Below are positions 8,945 through 18,320 of a DNA stretch of 64,000 bases, piece by piece. The position numbers and the translations under genes were made by a program. This stretch comes from Pleurocapsa minor HA4230-MV1 (GTDB taxonomy: Bacteria; Cyanobacteriota; Cyanobacteriia; Cyanobacteriales; Xenococcaceae). The notes beneath the pieces are model-generated. The model was not told the DNA's origin and did not search any database. It was given only the letters and a program-made list of their open reading frames with translations. Numbering within the stretch: position 1 is the stretch's first letter; the number at the start of each line of letters is the position of its first letter. The stretch lies in contig JAHHHZ010000026.1 in assembly GCA_019359095.1 (NCBI GenBank), positions 62,001 through 126,000 on the forward strand, given 5' to 3'.

Positions 8945-9859
8945 GTGAATATTGACTATACTAATCTCCGTAAACTCGATCTCAATTTGTTAATCGCCTT
9001 AGATGTTCTAATTGCAGAAGTCAGCGTCACAAAGGCAGCCCAAAAGCTGAACATGAGTCAATCGGCAATGAGTCATGCTTTGAAAAGATTACGAATTATT
9101 TTGCATGATGATATTTTGATTCGGACTTCTAGAGAGATGGAAGTTACTCCCTATGCTCGACAAATAAGCGATCGCGTTCGGCAAATTTTGAGCGACATTG
9201 AATCAACTCTATTTTCTCAAACAACTTTTAACCCTGCTACTACCCAGTCAACTTTTAGCATTGCTGCTAGCGATTATGTTGAAACTACCATCGGTATTAA
9301 TTTAATCCAACAACTCACTACTCAAGCACCAGGTATTCGTATTCGGATTACTAATTTGAATAAAGAAACTGTGATGGATGCCATAGACGATAACCGCATC
9401 GATTTATTTATTGGTGCTAAATTACCTCTTAAAAGTTGGCACGTCGAGCAAAATTTATATCGAGAAGAGTTTATCTGCGTGTTTAAAAGCGATGATGCTT
9501 TGACAGAGTTATCTATGGAAGATTATATTAGGCGATCGCATCTTTTAGTTTCCATGCGGGATGACTTTCAAGGAGCAGGAGATGAAATACTAGAACAACA
9601 ACAGCAATCTCGACAAGTGATTTGGTCTACACCTCACTTTATGGCAATTCCTTTTCTGCTGGCTAATTCAGATTGTGTGGCTTTGCTACCTGGGCGTATG
9701 GCGCAACAGTGTGCCAAGGCAATGGACTTAACATTACTTCCCCCACCGATGATGATGGAAGGTTTTACCGTATCTATGATTTGGCATCAACGTAATACTA
9801 ATCGTCCTCAACATCAATGGCTACGACAGCAGGTAATTGATGCTGTAAGCCATATTTAA
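8945..9859 (+). CDS. LysR-family transcriptional regulator
   Basis: 304 residues. The N-terminal winged HTH spans about residues 8-67 (LDLNLLIALDVLIAE, then VTKAAQKLNMSQSAMSHALK). A periplasmic-binding-like effector domain follows (TFSIAASDYVETT onward). The order and sequence resemble the NodD/LinR-like branch of LysR regulators. The start is GTG at 8945; the next in-frame ATG would delete the start of the HTH. Divergent orientation toward the SDR-MDR-hydrolase cluster suggests it regulates those genes in response to an unknown small molecule. Confidence 0.9.
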   Translation: MNIDYTNLRKLDLNLLIALDVLIAEVSVTKAAQKLNMSQSAMSHALKRLRIILHDDILIRTSREMEVTPYARQISDRVRQILSDIESTLFSQTTFNPATTQSTFSIAASDYVETTIGINLIQQLTTQAPGIRIRITNLNKETVMDAIDDNRIDLFIGAKLPLKSWHVEQNLYREEFICVFKSDDALTELSMEDYIRRSHLLVSMRDDFQGAGDEILEQQQQSRQVIWSTPHFMAIPFLLANSDCVALLPGRMAQQCAKAMDLTLLPPPMMMEGFTVSMIWHQRNTNRPQHQWLRQQVIDAVSHI

Positions 9860-9879
9860 CTTAAAGCGATCTAGTCAAA

Positions 9880-11166
9880 TTAAACTATAGGTAAAAAGAT
9901 CTTAAATTTCGTACCTTTCCCCAAAGAGCTTTCGACGGTAATTTGACCATTATGGGCTTGAATAATTTGCTTGGCGATCGCCAGACCTAAGCCAAAACCC
10001 CCTGTTTCTCTGGAGCGGGCGATATCTACTCGATAAAAGCGATCGAAAATGCGGGGTAAATCGTCTGGAGGAATGCCAATACCATTATCCTCGATGGTAA
10101 TAATTCCTTGACGAGATTTGATTGAAAGTGTCAGGCAAACTTTCCCGCCAGCAGGGGTATATTTATAGGCATTATTAATTAAGTTTTTCAGAGCCTGTTG
10201 TAAAAGTTCGCGATCGCCTCGAAAAACAACTGTTGAAGTAGATAGGTTACTAACAAAATTTAAGTTTTTCTCTTTAGCTAAAGTTTGAAATTCATTGCTC
10301 AAAGATTGCAAAAAACCGTGTAAATTTATCGCCTCTAAATCATCAGGATTTAGTCTCCCTTCATGACGGGCTAAAAATAATAAATTACTAATTAAGCTAC
10401 TGGTTGACTTGGTAATTGTCACGATATTTTCCAATCTTTGACGGGGCTGATTAGAATCATCCGCAGGAGATAATAAACCGACTTGAGCATTACTTAAAAT
10501 TGCCGAGATCGGGGCGCGTAATTCGTGGGAAGCATCAGCCGTAAAACGTTGTAATTGTTCGTAAGCTTTCTCAGTTGGTTTCATTGCTACTCCTCCCAAA
10601 AACCAACCCACTAAACCAGTCAAACCCAGAGTTAATGGTATACCTAAAGCTAAAAATAATTGAGTTTTTGCCAAATCTTTTTGAATCGAACACAGAGAAT
10701 TAGCAACTTGTAAATAACCGATCGCCACCTGGTCATAATAAACTGGTAATGTTAATTGACGAACTAATTCTTGGCGATCGCTTGACTGACAATAGCGATC
10801 GCGATTAAGAGTTTGATATTTCGATATTGCTTGAAATTGTTGTCTTGTATTTTTGCCGATAAACTCCAGTAAATTTCCTTGGCGATCGTACCAACGAATG
10901 TAAGCTAGCTCTACTTCCATACCCAGAGGTAAAGCTTTCATGCCGTTAAGGGAAATATCTTCAATTTCAATTTGCCATTGTTCTTGCTGAAGCTGATATT
11001 GTGTTTTTGAAGTGACATATTTGCTTTGCATATATAATGCTTGATCGACAACGCGAATTTTCTCTCTCAACTGAATGTAGTAAAGAGTCAAAGCAAACAA
11101 AGCCAGAATACCACCCATCGAGATGGTAAACCAATAGGCAAGACGACGACGGCTATGATGGAACAT
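9880..11166 (-). CDS. rppB: two-component sensor histidine kinase, RppB/NrsS-like
   Basis: 428-residue membrane sensor kinase. A first transmembrane helix lies at about 13-32, a periplasmic loop at 33-165 and a second helix at about 168-192. HisKA follows with FTADASHELRAPIS (phospho-acceptor H214), then HATPase_c with LKNLINNAYKYTPAGG, DNGIGIPPDD and GGFGLGLAIAKQI. All kinase boxes are intact. Gene order and the paired regulator resemble cyanobacterial RppA/RppB (NrsR/NrsS), which respond to redox state or nickel in Synechocystis. The exact stimulus here is unknown. It follows the regulator gene by 54 bp, with a seven-base repeat in the gap, and is probably co-transcribed with it. Confidence 0.85.
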   Translation of the reverse strand: MFHHSRRRLAYWFTISMGGILALFALTLYYIQLREKIRVVDQALYMQSKYVTSKTQYQLQQEQWQIEIEDISLNGMKALPLGMEVELAYIRWYDRQGNLLEFIGKNTRQQFQAISKYQTLNRDRYCQSSDRQELVRQLTLPVYYDQVAIGYLQVANSLCSIQKDLAKTQLFLALGIPLTLGLTGLVGWFLGGVAMKPTEKAYEQLQRFTADASHELRAPISAILSNAQVGLLSPADDSNQPRQRLENIVTITKSTSSLISNLLFLARHEGRLNPDDLEAINLHGFLQSLSNEFQTLAKEKNLNFVSNLSTSTVVFRGDRELLQQALKNLINNAYKYTPAGGKVCLTLSIKSRQGIITIEDNGIGIPPDDLPRIFDRFYRVDIARSRETGGFGLGLAIAKQIIQAHNGQITVESSLGKGTKFKIFLPIV

Positions 11167-11220
11167 TTTTTTTAAGCTGTAAGCTCTAAGCTGTAAGCTT
11201 TTTAAGTTTATTTTTACTAC

Positions 11221-11892
11221 TTATTGTGGATTTAAGCGATAACCCATACCGTAGACTGTTTCTAACCAATCTTTAGCATTTACTACTTCTAAACGCTGTC
11301 TGAGTCTTCTTACCAAAGTTGTGACAGCGTTACTTTCTGGCTCGCTTCCCCAACTCCAAAGAGAGTTTTCAATTCGCTCACGAGATAAAATTTGGTGAGG
11401 ATGGCGCATTAAATATTCCATAAGTTGAAATTCGCGCACCGATAATTGAATTGTTTCTTGGCTTCTGGCGATGGTAAAAGTGGTTAAATCTAATTGTAAG
11501 TCAGCAACATTAAGAATTTCACCCTGCCAAAATGGCGATCGCCGTCCTAAAGCTCTGACTCTAGCTAATAATTCTAATACATCGATCGGTTTCACTAAAT
11601 AGTCATCTGCACCCGCATCCAAACCTTTTACTTTATCGGCAATAGTATCTTTGGCAGTTAACATTAATACTGGTGCTGTTTTTCCTTGATTTCGATACTG
11701 GCGACACAAATCGATGCCATTTATTTTTGGCAGCATCCAATCTAAAATTAAGAGATCGTATTCTTTGTCCTCCACTAACCAAATTGCGATTTCGCTATCT
11801 GCAATACCATCTACAATATGACCCGCTTGAGATAACGCTGTTTGTAAAGGTTCTAACTGTAGTAAATCGTCTTCTACAAGTAAAATAAGCAT
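11221..11892 (-). CDS. rppA: OmpR-family response regulator, RppA/NrsR-like
   Basis: 223 residues. The receiver domain has the acidic pair in LLVEDD, phospho-acceptor D51 in LLILDWMLPKING, and the LTAKD and YLVKPID switch residues. The C-terminal winged helix runs from about residue 128 to 220 (QLSVREFQLMEYLMRHP, SNAVTTLVRRLRQRLE, VYGMGYRLN). It is the first gene of an apparent two-gene unit with the kinase gene. It is divergent from a small membrane-protein gene and an RND efflux system, which are plausible targets. ATG start at 11892. Confidence 0.9.
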   Translation of the reverse strand: MLILLVEDDLLQLEPLQTALSQAGHIVDGIADSEIAIWLVEDKEYDLLILDWMLPKINGIDLCRQYRNQGKTAPVLMLTAKDTIADKVKGLDAGADDYLVKPIDVLELLARVRALGRRSPFWQGEILNVADLQLDLTTFTIARSQETIQLSVREFQLMEYLMRHPHQILSRERIENSLWSWGSEPESNAVTTLVRRLRQRLEVVNAKDWLETVYGMGYRLNPQ

Positions 11893-11964
11893 GGGTCAAT
11901 CGCGATTGAGTACTTGTGTAATACTATTTTTTCTTGGGGTTGCCTTAGTATTTTAAGTTTAAAT

Positions 11965-11992
11965 CTCGCGCAAAGACGCAAAGACGCAAAGG
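11965..11992. repeat. CGCAAAGA tandem repeat
   Basis: Three to four tandem copies of a GCAAAGAC-like unit lie in the divergent region between rppA and the gene at 12082. The unit is 8 bp. It may overlap promoter elements for either gene, but no -10/-35 pair could be assigned with confidence. Confidence 0.6.
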
Positions 11993-12081
11993 GGCTAAAT
12001 TAAAGTTAGTGGATTGTTATAGAGAATTGGTATAACTTAAACTTCAACAATGAAAATTTGTCAAATTCTACAATATTTTGA

Positions 12082-12456
12082 ATGCGTCGATTTCAATGGC
12101 TTCGTTTTTTAGGTTCTTTGGGTGTAGAATTTTGGCTACCTTTGCCTTTGATTGGACTGGGTTTTTGGCTAATAATTCAATTTATTACTACTCAAAATTT
12201 ACGTCTTAGTAATTATAGCGATCGCCAATTAGAAGTTAACCAAAATCAACCATCTCCCTCTGGGCAAATTTTATCAATTAAAGTGAAAGTCGATCGCCAA
12301 TCCAACTCCTCCCAAGTCAAAGTCAACCAAACTACCAGTGTTATTCAACAACAAGAATTTAAAATACCGACAACTGAATTAGATCGTCTAGAAATTGCGA
12401 TCGCCAAAAAACTCGATTTATCTGTAGAACAAGTAAGAGAATTAATTTATTATTAA
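12082..12456 (+). CDS. small single-span membrane protein, unknown function
   Basis: 124 residues. A strongly hydrophobic segment at about residues 14-36 (LPLPLIGLGFWLIIQFI) follows a basic N-terminus. A polar, Gln/Ser-rich linker comes next, and then a C-terminal amphipathic region (LDRLEIAIAKKLDLSVEQV) that looks like a short helical domain. No family was recognised. It is divergent from rppA and upstream of the efflux genes, so it may belong to the same response. ATG start at 12082. Confidence 0.65.
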   Translation: MRRFQWLRFLGSLGVEFWLPLPLIGLGFWLIIQFITTQNLRLSNYSDRQLEVNQNQPSPSGQILSIKVKVDRQSNSSQVKVNQTTSVIQQQEFKIPTTELDRLEIAIAKKLDLSVEQVRELIYY

Positions 12457-12464
12457 TAAAAGCT

Positions 12465-13100
12465 TTAAACCTGTTTTAATTTGTCTCTTAATTGTCGAAT
12501 AGCTGCACTGGTATTGCGATTACTGGCAACCTGAAAACAATCTGCTATTAGCTGTAAAATATCGAGATCTGGAAAATAGCAACTGCAATTACTAACTAGA
12601 TAATTATCATTTTGTAACTGATAAATTGTAACGCGGTCGCTCTTAAACAACCAAACTTCTGGCACTTTATAAGCTAAATAATCATTAATATCTGTATAGC
12701 TAGTAATATCAATTTCAATGACTAAATCTGGTGCTGGATCGACTTCCCAATTAATTCTTTTTTGACCCGAAACTGCTTGCCAATTGTCAATATAAAAACA
12801 GTAATCTGGTTCGATACCACTCCTTTGGGGTAGCTTCATCGTAATAGGAGTAAATGCATCATACTCTTTTCCTAAGTGATCGAGTATAGCCTTAATCGCA
12901 TCTGCAACTAAACTAGCGTTGCGTCCATGTTCTGGTAAAGGACTCATAAACCAAATCTCTCCAGGGCGATATTTAAGACGAGGAATCGAGCGATCGCCTA
13001 ATTGTTGACTTAAAGTTTGATAGTCATCCCAACTACCAGGTATTTGAAATAACGCTCCTGGTGGTATTTCTATTTTTTCTGAAGAAATGACTGCATACAT
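12465..13100 (-). CDS. Uma2-family (DUF820) putative endonuclease
   Basis: 211-residue protein of the Uma2/DUF820 PD-(D/E)xK-like fold that is multicopy in cyanobacteria. Family landmarks are PGEIWFMSPLPEHGRNASLVADAI, cut here by the lead-in, then IEPDYCFYI, and DLVIEIDITSYTD with the acidic catalytic-like pair. The VWLFKSDRVTIYQL strand completes the core. Nuclease activity is inferred from the fold only. Biological role is unknown. It lies in opposite orientation to its neighbours, inside the RppA-efflux region. Confidence 0.85.
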   Translation of the reverse strand: MYAVISSEKIEIPPGALFQIPGSWDDYQTLSQQLGDRSIPRLKYRPGEIWFMSPLPEHGRNASLVADAIKAILDHLGKEYDAFTPITMKLPQRSGIEPDYCFYIDNWQAVSGQKRINWEVDPAPDLVIEIDITSYTDINDYLAYKVPEVWLFKSDRVTIYQLQNDNYLVSNCSCYFPDLDILQLIADCFQVASNRNTSAAIRQLRDKLKQV

Positions 13101-13225
13101 AGTATAGATAGCTTAATTAATGATTAGTTGATAATTTTAAATTTTGAATTGTGCTGACATTTCTCTGTCACATTCTCTCTTCATAATGGTGAATAACAAA
13201 CAACAAAACTTGGGAAAAAAAGACT

Positions 13226-13372
13226 ATGAAAATCAAGTTTATACCAATGTTAGCAGGTGTTTTAATGCTTGCTGCCACAATCTTACCTTTACCCGCTCAA
13301 GCTTGCTCTGGTAGTAAGGATACTAACAATTCTGACAATACTACAGAACCGAGTAATCTTCCTCAAACATAA
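13226..13372 (+). CDS. 48-aa secreted protein
   Basis: Short gene starting at ATG 13226 and ending TAA 13372. The N-terminus has two lysines, then a hydrophobic core (MLAGVLMLAATILPLPAQA) with an AxA-type signal-peptidase site. The predicted mature peptide is Cys-Ser-Gly-Ser-Lys followed by a polar Asn/Thr/Ser-rich tail. The Cys right after the signal could be lipidated, although the preceding AQA is not a classic lipobox. A strong hairpin terminator follows about 70 bp downstream. It precedes the RND adaptor gene and has no recognised family. Confidence 0.65.
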   Translation: MKIKFIPMLAGVLMLAATILPLPAQACSGSKDTNNSDNTTEPSNLPQT

Positions 13373-13443
13373 AACTTTTGGCGCAATTAGTTTACTTCTA
13401 GATCTTAGAATTTAGGACTTTAAATCTTGCTCCTTAAACCTTC

Positions 13444-13470
13444 GCCCGAACTATTTCGGGCAGGGTTTTT
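13444..13470 (+). terminator. Rho-independent terminator
   Basis: Perfect 7-bp stem GCCCGAA / TTCGGGC with a four-base loop (ctat), followed by aggg and a T run. It lies between the 48-aa secreted protein and the efflux adaptor gene, so it probably ends the small gene's transcript. Confidence 0.8.
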
Positions 13471-13505
13471 ATTTAGATGATTATTTAACACTACACTATC
13501 TCAAC

Positions 13506-14840
13506 ATGAAAACTTTTGAGCCTAAAGTGACTAAGGAATCGCCAGAATCAGAGCCATCCTTATCTAAGCCACCTCATCATCAAAATTCTTGGCGTTGGAT
13601 TGTTATCTTTATTGCGATCGCTGCTATTGGCGGAACTCTCTGGCAGGTTTTTAAACCTGGCGCTAATCCACCTCAACCTGTTGTAGCGCAACAGACAACG
13701 ACCCCTCGCCCGATCGCAACAACTAATTTAACTACTGGTAATGCTACTAGAGAAGTAGAACTTCTCGGTCAAGTAGAATCCAGACAACAGGCTAATATTC
13801 GTTCCCGAATTGATGGTTTAGTGGAAGAAATTCTCGTCGAACCAGGCGATCGCGTCGAGCGAGGAACGACGATCGCTATTCTGGATAATGCTGACGGAGA
13901 AGTGGCACTTGCACAGGCAGAGGCGCGTTTGGCACAAGCACAAAGTAATCTCGCCCGTTTAGAAGTGGGGACGCGCCCCGAAATTATCGCTCAAAGACAA
14001 GCCGTTTTAAGTTCTGCACGAGCTAGAGAACAAGAAGCACGAGATAATTTGGAGCGTACTTCGGATTTAGTCGCACAAGGGGCGCAATCCCAAAGAAGCT
14101 TAATTGAAGCCCGTTCTGCGGTGGATGATGCTAGAGGAAATACTTTAGAGGCAGAAGCATCTTTACAAGAAGCGATCGCGGGGCCAATTCGAGAAGAAAT
14201 TGAAGCACAAAGAGCAAATGTCGCAGCAGCCGAAGCAGCGGTAAATCGGGCGGAAATAGATTTAGAGCGTACTCAAATTCAAGCAATCTCTGATGGAGTA
14301 GTGCAGCAAAGGCACGTCAGCGCGGGGGATTACGTCGAAAGTGCTGATGAAATCGCGACTTTAGTTGCTAGCGATAGCTTAGATGTCTTTTTAGAAGTTC
14401 CTGAAGAACTAGCAAGCAGCATTCAACCAGGATTGCCAGTAACCTTGAATACTCGTGCTTTACCTCAATGGCAAGGGCGCGCCACGATTACAGGGATAGT
14501 TCCCACAACAGATACGGCATCCAGAAGACAAAGAGTTAGAGTGCGTTTAGATAATCCTCCTGCGGGTTTATTATCTGGGATGGCTGTCATGGGCAATCTG
14601 CAATTAAAAAGCGATCGCCCTAGTTTTGTCATCTCGCGAGATGCGATTACGAGGAGACAAGATCGTTGGTTGGTTTATACCGTAGCAGATGATCGAGTTC
14701 GAGAAATTGAAGTGGAAATGATTGCTGATATGGGCGATCGCGTTGCTATTTTCGACGAACAACTGCGATCGGGACAGGCGATCGTTTTACGCGGTGGAGA
14801 TGGTTTGAGTGATGGGGCGATGGTTAAGGTTGTTCGGTAG
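13506..14840 (+). CDS. RND efflux periplasmic adaptor subunit (HlyD/MFP family)
   Basis: 444 residues. A cytoplasmic N-terminus is followed by one membrane anchor (about 29-47, WRWIVIFIAIAAIGGTLWQV). Then come a lipoyl-like half (RSRIDGLVEEILVEPGDRVERG), a long alpha-helical hairpin from about 130 to 250 rich in Ala/Glu/Arg, the second lipoyl half (ISDGVVQQRHVSAGDYV), and beta-barrel and membrane-proximal domains. It links the inner-membrane pump to an outer-membrane channel, which is not encoded nearby. The pump gene follows after 96 bp. ATG start at 13506. Confidence 0.93.
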   Translation: MKTFEPKVTKESPESEPSLSKPPHHQNSWRWIVIFIAIAAIGGTLWQVFKPGANPPQPVVAQQTTTPRPIATTNLTTGNATREVELLGQVESRQQANIRSRIDGLVEEILVEPGDRVERGTTIAILDNADGEVALAQAEARLAQAQSNLARLEVGTRPEIIAQRQAVLSSARAREQEARDNLERTSDLVAQGAQSQRSLIEARSAVDDARGNTLEAEASLQEAIAGPIREEIEAQRANVAAAEAAVNRAEIDLERTQIQAISDGVVQQRHVSAGDYVESADEIATLVASDSLDVFLEVPEELASSIQPGLPVTLNTRALPQWQGRATITGIVPTTDTASRRQRVRVRLDNPPAGLLSGMAVMGNLQLKSDRPSFVISRDAITRRQDRWLVYTVADDRVREIEVEMIADMGDRVAIFDEQLRSGQAIVLRGGDGLSDGAMVKVVR

Positions 14841-14843
14841 GTA

Positions 14844-14911
14844 GTCCTAAAGGATACCGCTTCGCATATAGGTAGTGGGTATTAGGTAATGGGTAATGGG
14901 TAATGGGTAAA
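14844..14911. repeat. CCTAAAGGAT element plus GGGTAAT tandem repeat
   Basis: The gap between adaptor and pump genes holds one copy of the window-wide element GTCCTAAAGGATACCGCTTC, then about five imperfect GGGTAAT heptamers. The repeats separate two genes that are otherwise expected to be co-transcribed. Confidence 0.7.
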
Positions 14912-14936
14912 ATTAACCACTAAAAATTAAACTATT

Positions 14937-17900
14937 ATGAATTTTATTGAAACTGCGGTGCGTTGGCGACATGGGACTTTTGTTTTGTTTTGTTTGCTGA
15001 CAGTATTTGGGATATTTTCGCTGCTAAATTTGCCTCTAGAATTACAACCAGGAGGCGATCGCCCAGAAATCACGATAACTACCCCTTATCCTGGTGCTTC
15101 TCCTACAGAAGTGGAGGATTTAGTAACTCGTCCGATTGAGGAAAGGATGGAGGAGGTTCTAGGGGTACAAAAAATCGATAGTAATTCTCGTCCTGGTCTT
15201 AGTAGCATTACTCTAGAATTTGAATGGGATAGCGATGTCAACGAACGTTTGGTTGATGTTCTGAATAAATTGCAGCAGGTAGAGGAATTACCAGAAGAGA
15301 CTAGTGAATCGGATGTAGAGTTGGTTGGTGGCAATAGTTCGCCGATGATGTGGATCGTTCTGGCACCCAAGGAAGGGGAGCAAAGTAACCCCGATCGCTA
15401 TCGAGATTTAGCTGAAGATACCATCGTGCCTAGATTGCGTCGGATTGAAGGAGTAGGACAGTTTATTATTCCTGGTGGTAGGGAAAGAGAGGTAGAGGTG
15501 AAGATCGATCCTCAAGCACTCGCCGAGCGCAATTTAACTATTAGCGACGTGGTTGGAGTCTTACAAGATAATAACCGCGATATTCGGGGTGGCCCTTTAG
15601 TAGTGGGTAGAAGAGAATATCGAGTCAGAACTGTTAGTCGATCGCAACAGTTGGAACAAATGGAAGGCTTTGTACTGCGACGAGATGCTTCGGGAACTGT
15701 CTATCTAAGAGATGTCGCCCAAGTGCAGATGGGGCGCACAGTTCAAGAGAGTGCTTTGATTTTTAATGGCGAACCCGCCGTCGCTATTGCAATTATCCGT
15801 CGAGTCGGGGCGAATGTACCAGAGGTAGCTCAAGGGGTTCGAGCCACGATCGCGGAATTTCAAACTCAGTTCGATCGAGATGGAGAAGGAATTCGCTTTG
15901 TCTATAACTATGACGAGAGCGAATATATCAATCAATCGATCGCTTTAGTTGAAGGAAATTTACTGACTGGCGCGCTGCTAGCTACAGTTGTGTTGATTCT
16001 TTTCCTTGGTTCGTTGCGAACAGTGGCAGTTATTGCTTTAACTATTCCCACTACTTTAATTACTGTATTTATCGTTATGTCCTTACTAGGAAGAACCTTA
16101 AATATTATTAGTTTGGCAGGTTTAGCCTTTGCTGTGGGTATGGTAGTCGATAATGCGATCGTGGTCATTGAGAATGTTTTTACCCATCTACAACAAGGAA
16201 AAAGACCAGTTCGGGCTGCAATTGATGGAACGCAAGAAGTTTGGGGGGCGATGTTGGGTTCGACTCTGACTAACGTGGTGGTATTTTTGCCTCTGGTGCT
16301 GGTGACAGGCGAAGCGGGACAATTATTTTTTGATATGGCGATCGCTTTATCTGCTTCTTCTTTATTTTCTCTTTTTGCTGCTTTAACTCTAGTACCAATG
16401 TTATCTGGTTTATTTCTCAAACAATCCGAAGCGATGCAAATGATCGAAGGAGGAGAATATCTCGATGGTAATTGGCTAGAGCGATCGGTTGCCAAAACAT
16501 CAGCTATTTTTAGGTTATTTCAAGATAAATTGGAGAATTTTCTGGCTAATACGGTCAGTTGGTCTTTAGGCAGAGGTAGGATCGGGCGTAGATTATTTTT
16601 ACTGGCTATTCCTTTAACTCTTTTAGTTTCTTGTATTTTTCTCCTACCTCCTGCTGATTATTTACCTGAAGGAAATCGCAATTTAGTATTTTGGGCAGCA
16701 GAACCCTTACCAGGAACGAGTATTCCTGAAGCAATTAGGCTTTCAGCAGCACCAAGAGAATTTTTACGTCAACAACCAGAAGTCGATCGCGTTATGTATG
16801 TAGAACGACCTGGAAGAAGGGGTATTGCGACAATTTTAAAGCCTGAATTCGCCACAACTCAGGGACTTGCAGATATGGTCGATCGGATGCGCGCTGCCAG
16901 TAATAATTTTCCTGGTTATCGCTTTTTAGTGCCAACTCGGCTCTCTATTTTCCAAGATCCAGGTAAAGAATTTGAAATTGATATTATTGGCACGGATTTA
17001 GCCGAATTAAACCAGTTGGATCGGGAAATTACGGAAAAATTGCGCTCTTTCACAGGAGTAGAAAATGTCCGTTCTAACTTTGTTTTTGGTGCGGGAGAAC
17101 TACAAGTCATTCCCAACCGCGAACGTTTAGCAGAAGTTGGTATCGACGAAGCAGAAATCGGCTCGATGGTTGAAGCTGCTTTAGGTGGACGTTTTGCCTC
17201 TGACTATCTTGATGGCAAAGAAGAGTTAGATGTGTCTGTGGAGTTGCAAAATAGCTTCGTCGAAACCCCAGAACAATTGCGCCAATTACCTTTATATACA
17301 AGTCAAGGATTAATTCAATTAAGTGATGTAGCCGAAATTAAAGAAACAACTGGTGCCGATGTGATCAATCACGTTGATTTAGAGCGATCGGTTACTTTAA
17401 CTACTTCTTTAGCACCCGATGCACCTTTGAGTTCTTTAGTGGAGCAAGCAGAAAATGAAGTTCTCGCACCTTTGCGTAATAGTCTATCTGCTGGCTATCG
17501 TTTAGAATTAGCTGGTTCTGCGGATCGCTTGGCAGAAACTGTCGCTCAATTAGCAAGAGCTTTTTCCCTATCGATTTTAATTACTTACTTACTATTAGTT
17601 GCTCTTTATCGTTCTTTTGTCTATCCTTTGGTGATTATGATGACTGTACCGATGGGATTGAGTGGTGCGTTGTTATGTTTAGTAATTGCTAACCGTATCC
17701 CTGGTTTAGTCGTACCTTTGGATATGATTACCGCACTCGGATTTATTATTTTGACAGGAGTTGTGGTAAATAACGCCATCCTCTTAGTCGATCGCTCCTT
17801 ACAACTACAACAAGAAGGGATGAATTACGATAAATCTCTCTATCAAGCAACACGCGATCGCTTACGGGCAATCTTTATGTCGGCGGGAACTAGCGTTTTG

Positions 17901-18140
17901 GGTATGCTACCTCTAGCAGTTATCCCAGGACAAGGTGCGGAACTCTATCAAGGATTGGGAATCGTCCTCACGGGAGGTTTAACATTCTCAACTATTCTTA
18001 CTCCTACAGTTGTTCCAGCCATTATGGGCTTATTAAGGGACTTCTCTGGTAAGAAACTAGATCCTTCACCATCAAAGGAGTTTATTGCCGAAAAAGCGAT
18101 CGCTATTAATAATGGTGCAGATCGAAGCCTGAGAAAGTGA
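14937..18140 (+). CDS. RND-family efflux transporter permease (AcrB/HAE1-like)
   Basis: 1067-residue inner-membrane pump subunit. The N-terminal transmembrane helix (about 12-32) precedes a porter loop (FSLLNLPLELQPGGDRPEI, TTPYPGASPTEVEDLVTRPI). A helix cluster spans about 335-500 with GMVVDNAIVVIENV. That TM4 motif has one Asp and one Asn where AcrB has an Asp pair. A second periplasmic loop (about 570-870) and a C-terminal helix cluster with GVVVNNAILLVDRS follow. The sequence points to a multidrug or hydrophobe exporter rather than a CusA-type metal pump, but substrate is not decidable. It is probably an operon with the adaptor gene. Confidence 0.93.
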   Translation: MNFIETAVRWRHGTFVLFCLLTVFGIFSLLNLPLELQPGGDRPEITITTPYPGASPTEVEDLVTRPIEERMEEVLGVQKIDSNSRPGLSSITLEFEWDSDVNERLVDVLNKLQQVEELPEETSESDVELVGGNSSPMMWIVLAPKEGEQSNPDRYRDLAEDTIVPRLRRIEGVGQFIIPGGREREVEVKIDPQALAERNLTISDVVGVLQDNNRDIRGGPLVVGRREYRVRTVSRSQQLEQMEGFVLRRDASGTVYLRDVAQVQMGRTVQESALIFNGEPAVAIAIIRRVGANVPEVAQGVRATIAEFQTQFDRDGEGIRFVYNYDESEYINQSIALVEGNLLTGALLATVVLILFLGSLRTVAVIALTIPTTLITVFIVMSLLGRTLNIISLAGLAFAVGMVVDNAIVVIENVFTHLQQGKRPVRAAIDGTQEVWGAMLGSTLTNVVVFLPLVLVTGEAGQLFFDMAIALSASSLFSLFAALTLVPMLSGLFLKQSEAMQMIEGGEYLDGNWLERSVAKTSAIFRLFQDKLENFLANTVSWSLGRGRIGRRLFLLAIPLTLLVSCIFLLPPADYLPEGNRNLVFWAAEPLPGTSIPEAIRLSAAPREFLRQQPEVDRVMYVERPGRRGIATILKPEFATTQGLADMVDRMRAASNNFPGYRFLVPTRLSIFQDPGKEFEIDIIGTDLAELNQLDREITEKLRSFTGVENVRSNFVFGAGELQVIPNRERLAEVGIDEAEIGSMVEAALGGRFASDYLDGKEELDVSVELQNSFVETPEQLRQLPLYTSQGLIQLSDVAEIKETTGADVINHVDLERSVTLTTSLAPDAPLSSLVEQAENEVLAPLRNSLSAGYRLELAGSADRLAETVAQLARAFSLSILITYLLLVALYRSFVYPLVIMMTVPMGLSGALLCLVIANRIPGLVVPLDMITALGFIILTGVVVNNAILLVDRSLQLQQEGMNYDKSLYQATRDRLRAIFMSAGTSVLGMLPLAVIPGQGAELYQGLGIVLTGGLTFSTILTPTVVPAIMGLLRDFSGKKLDPSPSKEFIAEKAIAINNGADRSLRK

Positions 18141-18190
18141 CTACTAGATCGTCAAGTTTGAATTGATGGGTTGAGATTAGGTAGTGGGTA

Positions 18191-18218
18191 GTAGGGGCGG
18201 TTCGCGAACCGCCCGTAC
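18191..18218. repeat. 28-bp palindromic element (copy 1)
   Basis: A near-perfect palindrome centred on TTCGCGAA with GGGGCGG/CCGCCC arms and GTA/TAC ends (one mismatch). A perfect version is at 29606-29633. Both lie in intergenic positions downstream of, or between, genes. Confidence 0.75.
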
Positions 18219-18320
18219 AGGTAGTAGGTTAAAAACTCATTACTCATTACTCAAAACAAATTTGACGACCTACTACTTTACCAAAAAAGCTAAGAGAGAG
18301 TATTACTATCTTCCTCTCAA

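Noticed and set aside
15932-16495. 187-codon minus-strand ORF within the RND pump gene
   Set aside because: Antisense shadow of a gene with strong family evidence; no own features.
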